This document shows, piece by piece, positions 22,434-32,676 of a stretch of DNA of 64,000 bases. Below the pieces are notes generated by a model. It searched no databases and had not been told where the DNA came from. It worked only from the letters and a program-made list of their open reading frames with translations. Source of the DNA: Gnetum montanum (Eukaryota; Streptophyta; Gnetopsida; Gnetales; Gnetaceae); the NCBI GenBank assembly GCA_015680685.1, contig MNCI01037756.1, positions 160,075 through 224,074 of the forward strand, read 5' to 3'. Numbering within the stretch: position 1 is the first letter of the stretch; each line of letters starts with the position of its first letter. A program made the translations under genes and the position numbers.

Positions 22434-24619
22434 CTATAATTATAAGAAATTTCAAGATTATCCAAAACTTCTAAAAAAAATTCCTAATGGTTTGTAACCC
22501 TTCATCAGATCTTGGATTTTGATCAAAAATATTATACATACTCAATTTTATTTTTAATTTGGATTATAGAGTTTAGAAAATTCATTAATTCAAAAAAAGT
22601 CCTCATTTAAAAAAATCCTTAATTAAATAATTTTCAATCAATTAAAAACAAGTTTAGCTTGAAAACTTATCACTATCTTTGATTTATTTTTTAAATGTAT
22701 TTGAATGGCGAATTGGAATAAATATTAAGTTTATTGGTTTATATTAGGTTAAAATGATATTATCTCTTATGATACTTACTTAAAATTAATCTTTTGTGCT
22801 TTAGAAAAATTTGCATAATTTTTAAAAATTACATGCAATTCTTCCCCCCATGACTCAAGGAGTGAAAGAATTCAAGAATGGATCAAATTGAATGTGTGGT
22901 GAAGAAGATATGAAGCTCAAAAGATTCTATGATTGAAAAACAACATGAACTCCCTTTGCGTGAAATGGTAAAAATGAAAATTTTCTAATGGTCTGCATGT
23001 ATGACATTGTTAATATGATATCATAGGCCTTGCGAAATTATATCTACAATATTAGCTTTGAAATTTTTAAAATTTTTGTGAAATTTGATTTTTAAAAATG
23101 ATAAAATGAGTTGCCTAGAAGGCATTAAGATAGTCCAAAGCTTTTTAAATCATAGATTATGCCTATAAGATGGGATTTTGATGCCAAAATATTATTAAAG
23201 TAAATTAACTAAGGTTTAGGAGATGATTTGATCAAAATTTTCTAAGTTCATTAATGAGAATAAGTATGTAGGGAAATAATCATGATTGCTAAAGTATCCA
23301 GGAGATACAATATGATCTAGAGTTGGTCATCAAGTATGAAATACAAGAGTTATACAAGTGGATCCTCCCCAAATTAAGCTCCTACCTTAATACCCTTGTA
23401 TAACCATGCCTACAACTGTCCATGGGCACTTAAGAAGTTAAATATAAATCTTTCGAAACACACATGTTAGTATTGCCTTAATAAGAAAATAACTCTATGC
23501 TATACAAAACTATCAAATTATAATTATATATCACAATGAGATGGAATGGTAGTAGCAAGGATTATAGAAATGGGACGTGATGTGTCTTACCATAAGTATA
23601 ATAAATTTTTTGTGTAATCCATGTTTAAAGTAATCTTTAGCCTATCCATCTAAGATCCAAACTAAGTCCATACCACTTATCAATGAAATTACATTGTATC
23701 ATCTTAAAACTTACAACTCTAAGACCAACATAACTACAAGAAATATCATGAGTTTGTAATGAAGAAAAAGGAAGCAATTTATTAATCTCATAGTTTATTT
23801 TGAAGGAAAATTAACCATTAGACAAAGGATTGCCTTTAGGAACGGGTAGCATGTCTTTTTAGAGTAAGTCCTAGAAATTTTTATATGTGTATTTAGTATG
23901 TAATTACTACATGAACCTTACCAAAGGACTACCTTCATACATGGATAACATGTCTTTCTAGTGATATGGTAAGGTGGCACTTATTTTAGAACTTGCTTCC
24001 ATTTATTTATTTTTTGTTGGAACACAAGTAAATAATACAACTTAATAGTGTAATAAGACTCATACTAGTAGCTTTAGAGAATCCAAAAATCCCCTTGATA
24101 TCACATCCTTTTGATTCCCTCTTGGTTCTTTATCTTTCCATCCATGCATAATGATCACAAGTTTATTTTAGTTTATTGTGATGAGAATATTATTATGTCC
24201 ATGCTAAGAACCTTGAATTATCATAAATTAGTGGATGGATAATGTGTCCTTACTCTATATATAATTAGTATTTTAATGATTTAATAATATATAGTAAAAT
24301 TCTTATTATTTCAACTACATCTTTCTTATTACTTGATACCTTATTAATAAAATCAACAAAAATATGTACATTAAAAATGGTAAAATTGTAGAAAGTATTT
24401 AAGATACATAAGAATAGAAAAATGTATAAAGAAGTTGAAAGATATTAAAGCATGACCAAAATGATAAGAAATTATGAAAAATATTAAAGAATAGAAAAGA
24501 TAGTAAATAATGAAAAAATACCAAAGATTTAGAAAAAAGGCAAGCAATAAGAAAAAATGAAAGAAAGTAAAATAAAAAAATTGATTAGTACCTAAGAATA
24601 AGAGATCACACCCCCATGA
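22434..24619 (-). other. Element D spacer between integrase and third ORF
   Basis: Non-coding. It contains the purine motif AGTCATGGGGGG (complement near 22843-22856), collinear with TTAGTCATGGGGGAAGGG at 28715-28732 in B. A segment near 23340-23420 (gtggatcctccccaaa, accttaatacccttg) resembles the G spacer near 50548. Two AT-rich stretches (22560-22800 and 24290-24600) have no identifiable content. Confidence 0.5.
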
Positions 24620-25612
24620 CTATTAGCCAAGGTAGAAACTCATAAAATTTCCTAATGATGGAAAGTCATAAAATAGTTTAACCTATTAAATGTTGAAAAG
24701 AATTAATTTTTGTAAGTCAGCTGGGTGATATATTTCCATCACATCTAATTGGTATGTAACATGGAATATATAGGATCCTTCCCATAAGATTTGGAACATA
24801 GTCCTTTGGGTGATATGATTTGGGTTATAGTAAAGAACTCTATCTCTACACTAAATAGAGACTTGTCTAATCTTAGCATCATGTCAGTTTTTGGAATATT
24901 TCTTATGAATCTCATTACTCAATTAGGCTATTAATTGATTCTCAACTAGTACATTTAGGTTCATTAATTACTTTTTCTAGGCTAGGTCTATATGTACGTC
25001 AAGTGTGTAAGCTATTATTAGGGTATTTATTTCTACTTGGATTAGTATGATAAGGAGTTTACCATAAATAAGTTCATACAGAGGATGCCCTATGGAAAAT
25101 TTTTATGTTGGTTCATATGCCCATAAGGCCTCATCAAGCTTAGTACTCCAATCCTTCCTATATCTACTAATAGTTCTAGTTAATATTCATGTAATTTATT
25201 TATTAGTTACTTCAACTTGGCCATTTGCTTAGGAATGATAAGGTCTAGTGAGTTTTTGATTGACCCCAAGATGTTACATTAACTTTTATAATATAGCTCT
25301 AGTGAATTGAGTTTTCTTATTTGAGATTAACATTATTGATATGACAAACCTATTCACCGCATATTGTTAAATGAATTTTGTAATTATTGTGGGTATGCAA
25401 TCTTTGATTGTAGCTACTTCTTCCCACTTGATACAATAATTAATAGTCATGATAATGTAGAACTTTCCATTTTATATCAATATGATGGATCACATAAAAT
25501 AAATTCTCTAAATATTGAATGGTTGTATCCATTACTATGACCCTTCATTTCTAGCTATCAATCCTCCATTCTTTTAACATCTTTCACAAGATTATGTAAA
25601 CTAGTTTGTGTG
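24620..25612 (-). pseudogene. Element D integrase, core and C-terminal part
   Basis: Minus-strand reading with stops gives TINYCIKWEEVATIKDCI (compare DYFTKWAEAVAVIDCIS in G), LTRPYHS-ANGQVEVTNK (the glutamate-containing motif, compare TPYHP-MNGQAEVT), LDEALWAYEPT-KFSIGH, YELIYGKLLIILIQVEINTL (compare ELVYGKLPTLPIQVELRTLS), then RDRVLYYNPNHITQ and LWEGSYIFHVTYQLDVMEIY. Element B interrupts the core at 25612, with the rest at 33560 upward. Ty3/gypsy integrase is certain; many stops, non-functional. Confidence 0.75.
25608..25612. repeat. Element B target-site duplication, left (GTGTG)
   Basis: GTGTG at 25608-25612 is repeated exactly at 33555-33559. Confidence 0.85.
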
Positions 25613-26480
25613 TGATGAATTGAAATTTGGCAAGCCCCGATATCAAATCCTTGATATCGAGTCCTCAATATCAAGTACGCGATATCAAAGCCTGAGCAAC
25701 AATATCATATACATGATATCATGATTCCTGTGTGGACCTATAAATACCACACTCAAGCACACAAGGAAGGGGGAAGTCAGTAGGTATAAGTGTAGAGTCT
25801 TTTTGTTCATTTCAATTATTTCCCCAGTGCATGCCCACAACGTGATGATTGTAATTGTACAGAACCTTTATTCAAGTATGATGGACTTGGACATGCACAT
25901 GACCAGAAATAAAGATCAAGATTACTTCATCATTGCAGCATCCACTTAGCTCTTAATTACTTTAAATGTTAATTGTTATTTACTATTTTCTTTAGTTAAT
26001 ATTTACTTTCTTGTCATTGACATTTTGTGCTGTTAATGCAACATGAGTACGACTTAATCATGAGCATTTAAGTGTGACTACTTGGTATCCCAGTAGCATA
26101 TCTAGGAGTGCCTAAGTAACATGCACTTGGTAATCCCAGAAGTAGTACATAAAGTCCAAGATGTGTATGGATGATTAAGGACATATGCTCATCACACTTA
26201 GGCTAGCTTAGATTTTGCTTCTCATTTCCTATTAGCTTAAGATAAGGTTATTTTCCATTGTCTCTAGTAGTAGCACTAGCTTAGGATTACATCATTCACC
26301 TCACTCTGGACTAAACCATACATGACAAAGCAAATACTAGTCCAAGTGGGAAGATAGTGAACTGCAATCAATGTGTAATGATCTAGATACCACAACTAGT
26401 CCATCTGCAAAGTTCAATCAAATCATGCATGAATGCTCATATTCGTATGGTTGAGTGTAGGGATACCTAGCCACTCATCA
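25613..26480 (+). repeat. Element B 5' LTR
   Basis: Begins TGATGAATTG, ends CACTCATCA. The palindromic GATATC words at 25638-25720 precede a TATA box (TATAAATA, 25739-25746). The downstream half (25825-26000) is shared, in reverse orientation, with element A's LTRs. Confidence 0.9.
25638..25746 (+). promoter_or_regulatory. LTR promoter of B: GATATC iterons plus TATA box
   Basis: The words CGATATCAAATCC, TTGATATCGAGTCC, TCAATATCAAGTAC, GCGATATCAAAGCC and ATACATGATATCATG follow one another within 90 bp and end about 12 bp before TATAAATA. The repeat at 32699-32790 in the 3' LTR has the same layout. A binding function is inferred. Confidence 0.6.
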
Positions 26481-26481
26481 G

Positions 26482-26498
26482 TGGCATCATTGCCAAGG
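26482..26498 (+). promoter_or_regulatory. Element B primer-binding site, decayed
   Basis: TGGCATCATTGCCAAGG matches the tRNA-Asp-type site at 12 of 17 positions. All five differences are C-to-T or G-to-A transitions relative to TGGCGCCGTTGCCGGGG. Confidence 0.65.
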
Positions 26499-26612
26499 AT
26501 GGTGCTAGTTGTTTAGATTAGTTACATCATCCACGATGACTGTAACAAAGCCTTGATGATATATCTTTTAGGAAAAATTAATTTCAAATAAATCACACAC
26601 AAATTCACAATA

Positions 26613-27329
26613 ATGTATCTCTCACAAGACTATAATAACACAACAACTAGTAAGGCAATTCATTGGAGAAACAATGAATTATATGATGATGAAGATGAAG
26701 TTTGGAGTACTCAATCTAATGTAGGGGTCTCCTATGTACATAAAAAAAGACAACATTGTCCCAACTCACAAACGCATAAGCTACCTAGTGATGATGAACC
26801 CCTATTGGCTACTAAGAGCCTAATGCATATACAAGAGGCTATTCGAATATCCCACAGGCATCATAAGGAAAGCTATCTACCCAGGCTTGATTTAAACAAC
26901 TTTTCCAAATTTTTAGGAGGCTATGATTTAGATCTGAAACATCATTTTCAAGCCTTCCATGATGCTTATCTATGGAAAAATATTGATAATAGGTGGAAAA
27001 AACTTAAGCTCTTTTCTATGACACTTGTTGGCCAAGCAAAAGTATGGTATAGGTCCTTAAGACCAAAATCAATTCGACGTTGGTTGACAATGGTACAACT
27101 CTTTAATGAAAGATATCAAACCTATGCAAGAGTGTCAGCCTTGAGGAAACAAATCCAAGAGTGGAAACAAGCACAACATGAACCCTTAGGCATGGCCTTA
27201 GAAAGATATTATGAATTATTAAACAACTACCTAGACCATGGATTCTCTGAGGAAAGGCCAATGTACCATATCATAGATGGGCTTCATAATGCAACAAGGG
27301 AAACCCTAGGGATGTATGCCCTAGGCTAG
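26613..27329 (+). CDS. Element B gag, longest open part (238 codons)
   Basis: Ty3/gypsy capsid-type gag. It starts MYLSQDYNNTTTSKAIHWRN, has an acidic patch (YDDEDEVW), then the core RLDLNNFSKFLGGYDLDLKH, WKKLKLFSMTLVGQAKVWYR, TMVQLFNERYQTYARVSALR and MALERYYELLNNYLDHGFSE, matching the Retrotrans_gag order (the F-G--D---H, F---L-G-A--W and F---F--- elements). The frame ends at TAG after MYALG. The gag clearly continues past this stop to 27601 (DQNLTLTKVYNQEEEKSTHL, SLDEIQAKINKMKEWIHE), so this is a truncated pseudogene product despite being the longest ORF in the window. Confidence 0.75.
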   Translation: MYLSQDYNNTTTSKAIHWRNNELYDDEDEVWSTQSNVGVSYVHKKRQHCPNSQTHKLPSDDEPLLATKSLMHIQEAIRISHRHHKESYLPRLDLNNFSKFLGGYDLDLKHHFQAFHDAYLWKNIDNRWKKLKLFSMTLVGQAKVWYRSLRPKSIRRWLTMVQLFNERYQTYARVSALRKQIQEWKQAQHEPLGMALERYYELLNNYLDHGFSEERPMYHIIDGLHNATRETLGMYALG

Positions 27330-27601
27330 CTATATGAGCTACGAACCCACTAATTCCTAGAGTTTATCAAGTAGATAGCAAAAGAAGAATGAGAAATGAC
27401 TAAATGGGATAATGTTGAAAAATCTCAATAGGACCAAAATCTCACATTAACAAAGGTTTATAATCAAGAAGAGGAAAAATCAACTCATCTCAAGGAGGTG
27501 GAACCATCTTTGCTAGTACTACAATCACTAGATGAAATTCAGGCAAAGATCAATAAGATGAAAGAATGGATACACGAAATTTCCCCACTATGCCCACTTT
27601 A
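27330..27601 (+). pseudogene. Element B gag, region past the stop
   Basis: In the same frame after stops it continues LYELRTH, EKSTHLKEVEPSLLVLQS and SLDEIQAKINKMKEW, collinear with element A gag near 17660-17900 on the minus strand. The P/Y/N-rich gag C-terminus present in A is missing; the sequence passes straight to the spacer, so B has a deletion here. Confidence 0.6.
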
Positions 27602-28828
27602 ATCAAGGTTGTACTAAGATCCTTGTAGATCTAACAACAAATGGGAGTAAGAGTAATAAAGGCACAAAATAAAGAAACCCAATGCTATGCGGGGGGTCCC
27701 ACTGGAAATACATGCATCCATGCCTGAAGGTAGGCAGCTTCTCTGGATTACGCATAAAAAAAAAANNNNNNNNNNNNNNNNNNNNCATGATGCTCTCATG
27801 ATTGTCCATGATTGGATGAAACAATGCGATGTCACTAATCGATGAAATGGACTTGGTCTTGATTTTAGAGAAACAAGCTAATGCCACATTAATCACATCC
27901 TACACACAAAATTCATTATGCCCTGGGTTAGTTACCTCATGTCCCAATCTCTGCAATCCCTTCTATAATTCACCTCATCTCATTGTCCATGTATTTGTGA
28001 TTTGTGTCTTGAGTATCATTAAATTGATACCTCATTAAGGTGGTATCTACATGTGTGTGTTTTGTGCAACTAGTGTGGATTACATTTAACATTTTCATGC
28101 CTATGGACATTTTTAGGTGTGGTTATGCAAGGGCATCATAGGTAGGAACCCACTTTAGGGAGTACCCACTTGCATAACCTTTGTAATTTACACTCATTTC
28201 ACCTCATCATCACATCATTTTATACCCTCCGAGTACTGCATTGTCAATGTTATTCTTTCCCTTATCATCCTTCTAATTCAAACATTCCTATGCACCAAAA
28301 CATGTCCTTTTTCCTCATTCTATTCATGAACTTCATTGTCAAATTCTACTCCATTATAGTTTTGGTACCTTCTAGTCTATTCAATGTTACCCTGGACCTT
28401 TCAAATTAACCTCAAATCCTTCATTTTTGGCCTTGGAAATTCAAAAATTTATCAATTTTGTCAAGTACCCTATTTTCAATGGGTCATGATATCGGGTCCA
28501 TGCTATTAGGTACACGATTTCATGTCCATAAAAACTATATATATGGATCCCTTATGCATGTCAACATCATTTTACACTATTCATGCAAGGGGAGTTGTTC
28601 AAATTTCTTCTATGAATTGCTAGCTTGCGCACCTATCATTCAAACATCCATAACTTGCTCATTAACACTCTAATTCTTGTTTCGAACAAACCTATCTAAA
28701 CCTGGAGTGTTCAGCTTAGTCATGGGGGAAGGGTATGCTCCAAGTTGTGCATAATTTTTTTGAAATTCATCATCACCTGAAGGATACCATAAAGGATAAA
28801 TGATTGTAAAAATGTTAAAGATGTTTCC
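27602..28828 (+). other. Element B spacer with a 20-base assembly gap
   Basis: No protein. 27602-27735 matches the reverse complement of A's spacer (16130-16260). Twenty Ns (27766-27785) follow an A run, as expected where a homopolymer (long T run in A at 16060) blocked assembly. It contains the purine motif TTAGTCATGGGGGAAGGG (28715-28732), as in D's spacer. The open frames across the Ns are artefacts. Confidence 0.6.
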
Positions 28829-29435
28829 TGATGAGCCGTGATATCGCGTCCAACCCTGCGATATCGCGTACGCGATATCGTATCCCGCAAAAACATCTAT
28901 AAATAAGAGGTAGCTTTTCCTTATTCAAACATCTAGAGTTAGTCCCTTATCCAACCTATAGTATTTTTACCATTCCATAGTTAGAACAATTTCCATGTGC
29001 CCACAGTAGGAGTCTCAAAGTGAACGGATCTTTATTTGAGCAAATTGTACCTGAGCACACATTTGTGTACGATAATAAAGATGAAATTTATGATAAACCT
29101 TGCAGCATATGGACTAAGCTAAATAGGATTTAATTATTTTTAAATTTTTAAATGCTTTCCTAGATAATTAATCTCTCTCAACCCTTGACTTTCCTAGTTA
29201 ATTGCATTTAGTACAACCACTTTGAGCACATGTGTAACGCTTGGTAACCCAGTAACGAGTAGCATTTGGTAATCCCAGTAGCNGAAAATACAAGTAAGTT
29301 TGGGAGGACAATGATTGATTAACCTTAAGTGTTCCATTAAGGTGCGTAAGCACTTAGTCCTTGGAGTTCAACCAGATCGTGCGTGAGATGCTCATATTCA
29401 TATGGTTGAGTGTAGGGGTACCTTGCCACTCATCA
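28829..29435 (+). repeat. Solo LTR nested in B, G-like family
   Basis: Ends TGATGAG (28829) and CTCATCA (29435), flanked by TTTCC (28824-28828) and TTACC (29436-29440), a near-duplication. It shares with G's LTRs, in reverse orientation, the blocks around GTAGGAGTCTCAAAGTGAAC and GGATCTTTATTTGAGCAA. Its iterons are the least decayed in the window: GTGATATCGCGTCC, then a perfect 22-bp palindrome at 28859-28880, followed by TATAAATA at 28899. It contains one unknown base at 29283. Removing it restores a spacer of similar length to D's. Confidence 0.75.
28839..28906 (+). promoter_or_regulatory. Intact CpG palindrome iterons and TATA box
   Basis: The core GATATCGCGTACGCGATATC (28860-28879) is a perfect palindrome, extended by one C/G pair on each side to 22 bp. 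A further half-copy GATATCGCGT lies at 28840-28849. A TATAAATA follows about 20 bp downstream. All other LTRs in the window carry mutated versions with CG replaced by CA or TG. Confidence 0.65.
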
Positions 29436-29657
29436 TTACCAAAACAATTTTATCTCTTCACCCACACCATGAGAATTAAATTTTGGAGCCACCTAATCAA
29501 ATTGGGTCTAATATCAAAACTTTTAGGGGACATTCTCATAAAATTATTTAACTTTGAATCACACTAAATAAGACATGAATTCATTAAAGGCAAGAAGTAA
29601 TGTATAAATCAAATTTTGTAAATGACCTTACTAATAGTCAACCCTGTGTGATTGCAG

Positions 29658-32496
29658 ATGGCCCCTAAAAGAGCACAACAATGAGGACCCTCTCAAGGTG
29701 CATCCAAATGACCAAGGAGAGGTAGAGGCTAGGCATCTCTCGAGGAACGTACGAAACAAGAGGCACAATCATTTAGTATCCATTAGGAAACTCCTATTAC
29801 TGTACAATTAGGACATGCTAAAGGTGGAGTCAGTGAAGCACCTAAATAGGGACAACATCTCATGTTGTTCCCAAAGTGTGTTCAGGTAGTTCATGAAAGG
29901 TCCACGTCAACAGCTATGATAGTGGAACTCAACTTTGGACCTTTCATTGAGTTCACTCCTAAGGTAGTCAGGGACCAACTCAAAGGGTCCCCACTGTGGC
30001 CCATTCTCTCTAAAAGTGGTGATTGGTACATGGGGGAGACGTACCAATTTTGGCATAATAAAGAAGAGGGCACCACCATTGATATTGGTGGTATTTCTAT
30101 GGACTTCTCTACTAAGGCCATTTTGGAGGTGTTAAATCTGCTGAATACAGGGCCAAAAGTTGCTCACTTGCCCACTTGCTCTGATGCTAATGCACGGACG
30201 ATTTGGTTGAACAGGACATACGACAAAGAAGACAAAGCATATGGAGAACTAGCACTTGAAGAGAGAATCTACTTCAAGATCAACACATATCACATCTTCC
30301 CCACAAAAGTATTGAATATAATCTCCACATATGCAACTAGAGGCAATGGTATATTGNATTGAATATAATCTCCACATATGCAACTAGAGGCAATGGTATA
30401 TTGATGGGCAAGGTTAATGCCAACCTACCCCATCTATATCTTACAGAAATTTTGAGGTGGTTCGAAGAACGCAAGATGGGGAAGTTCGCATTACCCTTTC
30501 CTTGTCTCATCAGGAAGCTATGTCAGCATGTTAGAATTCTATAATACACTAATGACATCCCCACAAAGGCCCAAAATGCTTCATTTTCTAAATTGCTAAA
30601 GCCACCAACCCCAAGGAAAACCGCTGGTGAGACATTGGAGCCTAAACAGGAACAAATAGTGGGGCTAACTACACCTCAAACTATAGGGCCTAGCCAACTT
30701 GCAAGCATAAGGTCCAATCAACAATAGAAAGTGGGGCCCAACACAGGCTAGCAAAACCAACCATCATCATCGCCGCAAGACTATCGATCATCAATGAGCC
30801 ATCTCAAGGCCATCACTGAGATGGTTAGTTAGGGAAGTCATGATGAGGCCAATCTCTTCAGGGTCATAGATGATGTTGTACAACCCATGGTCTCAATAGA
30901 TCATGCACAGGGCGAGGTATCAATCCAAACAAGAGGGGAGAATTACATTAGTCACAACAAATCTTAGGGAACACTACATCTTTTTAGGTGTAATTAGAAA
31001 CTGGTGAAGGTGCCACAGTAGTGGTCATGCAAAACCAAGATGTAGTAAGAGCTACAGAAGTGGTCACGGACCAAATAAAAGAATAATTCAATGTTCCTAT
31101 TGTGCCACTAGTAGAATTTATAGGAGCACGCAATGCTCAAACTTTGTCTAGCCCCTCAATGACTCCTACGGAGCATGAGGATGTTCTTGATCAATTGCTA
31201 TAGATAGGATAAGTGATGATCTCCCTATTTGACATTCCTTAAGATGTCACAGCAACTCAATCAAACCTCATCTCCATAAAATGAAAGTTGGTTATGGCAA
31301 AGATCAAGGCCAAGCATGCAAAGGTGAAGTTGGAAAGACTCCAAGAAAATCTCATTACCCTACAAGCTACACAATGGGACCCATCTCAATTCATCCTCAT
31401 AGACCAGCTAGAGTCCTTTCGAATAGAGCAACTCAATAAATTTTTAGAATATAATAAAATAGTGGAAAAGGAGAAAGAGAAGGCTGATTGGGATGCTTTC
31501 AAGACACAAGCTCAAACGTATGCACATGCCAAAGCACTCAAGGCCTTACAAGAGGAAAATAAGCAACTTTCCACTGACAATCTTTGATTGACCACCATAG
31601 AAAAACAAAGGAATGTTCTTGAAGAAAATTTTTAGCAATTATGAGAATAATTATTTAGGATCAACCAAGACATGAATTTCTTGGCCAGAGAAAAAAAAAC
31701 CCTCTCAATGGAGGAAGTATGCGCGATCCGTCAAAAGATGGCAATTCAAATAAGCACATGGAAAAACAAGATCAAGTGACATGAAAAACTCAAAGAACAT
31801 TTTAGAGATCAAGTGGGGATATACAAATAGGTAATAGAAACATAAATCCATATGGCCAAGGCCCATATCAACACTCTCAGTGCTCAAAACACTGATTGGC
31901 AAGCCATATTGGACACCTATGCATTCGTCCACCAAGCAAAACTCGAAAGCCAGGACCTGCAGATATAAGATCTTATGGAGTACATGGAGTTGGCATACCG
32001 TTGGTAAGCCAACTTGGCCATGTTAATAGCAGGATGCTTAAGAACAGAATTAGAAAAGTAGGTAGCAACCACCTATGCAAAGTATGAAATAGAATTTGTT
32101 GAGCACAAGAAGACACTACAAAAATTAGAAGTGAAAAATTATGAATTAGAGGTGGCCAAGGCTAGCTACCAAGGACAAAAGGATGTCGTAGCAAATTTGG
32201 CTCAATAGCTTACAAATTACCAAGAATACAAGGATAAAGCCAGAGCCTATGAAGAGGAACGACGGTTGTTTGTCGCTTGGTACGTCAATGCCAACCAAAT
32301 GTTTTTGCAACTATTGTGTCCATGGGAGGTTCCGAATCCATCAAAAATTGGTGCATTAGCATGGATGACACATGACCCCCAAACTAAAGAAGAAAAGCTT
32401 TAGGAAATCCTTTAGAGACATCCAATTCCAAAGCCCAAAGCACAAGATAAGAGGAAGAGACCCATGGAGGAACCACCGCCACCAGGAACCACATGA
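29658..32496 (+). pseudogene. Element B third ORF: transposon-protein-like domain plus coiled coil
   Basis: The ATG at 29658 directly follows TGTGTGATTGCAG, a good splice-acceptor sequence, with a possible branch point TTACTAATAG upstream. About 930 codons to TGA at 32494-32496, with several stops. N-terminus basic (MAPKRAQQ, then RRGRG). Open part 29862-30356: MIVELNFGPFIEFTPKVVRD, WYMGETYQFWHNKEEGTTID, IYFKINTYHIFPTKVLNIIS, then ILMGKVNANLPHLYLTEILR, resembling the 'putative plant transposon protein' family. From about 31280 on: long charged helices (LERLQENLITLQATQWD, FLEYNKIVEKEKEKADWDAF, LKALQEENKQLSTDNL), ending PWEVPNPSKIGALAWMTHDP, TKEEKL and RPMEEPPPPGTT. A homologue exists in D. Position after the spacer is like an envelope-like ORF, but no signal peptide or transmembrane segment was seen. 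Confidence 0.6.
30311..30403. other. False 46-bp duplication around a single N (assembly join)
   Basis: The 46 bases 30311-30356 (ATTGAATATAATCTCC...) recur exactly at 30358-30403, separated only by N at 30357. Identical copies flanking a lone N in otherwise strongly diverged repeats are the signature of two overlapping contig ends joined without trimming. It breaks the third ORF frame artificially. Confidence 0.85.
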
Positions 32497-32667
32497 GTTC
32501 CAATAAATTTTGTAATTTTTTCTCTATGTCCCAATTTTATTGTATTCAACTCTCCACTGCAACATGAATAAATTCCTAGTTAGTCAATAATCCCATACCT
32601 ATCCACTATGTAGTCAATTGGACTTGTTCTTATTTTATTTAACTCAAGGATGGGTTGTTATTCAATC

Positions 32668-32676
32668 ATGGGGGTA
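32668..32676 (+). promoter_or_regulatory. Element B polypurine tract
   Basis: ATGGGGGTA directly precedes the 3' LTR start TGATGAA, preceded by the conserved leader CAATAATCCCATACC (32587-32601) also found before A's and G's tracts. Confidence 0.7.

Noticed and set aside
22135-22497. 120-codon plus-strand open frame
   Set aside because: It is the reverse of the basic N-terminus of D's third ORF, which aligns with element B on the other strand.
27603-27896. Minus-strand open frames across the Ns
   Set aside because: They run through the 20-base gap and over DNA that is non-coding spacer in element A.
29691-30121. Minus-strand open frame opposite the third ORF
   Set aside because: It is antisense to the conserved third ORF and has no counterpart in the D copy.
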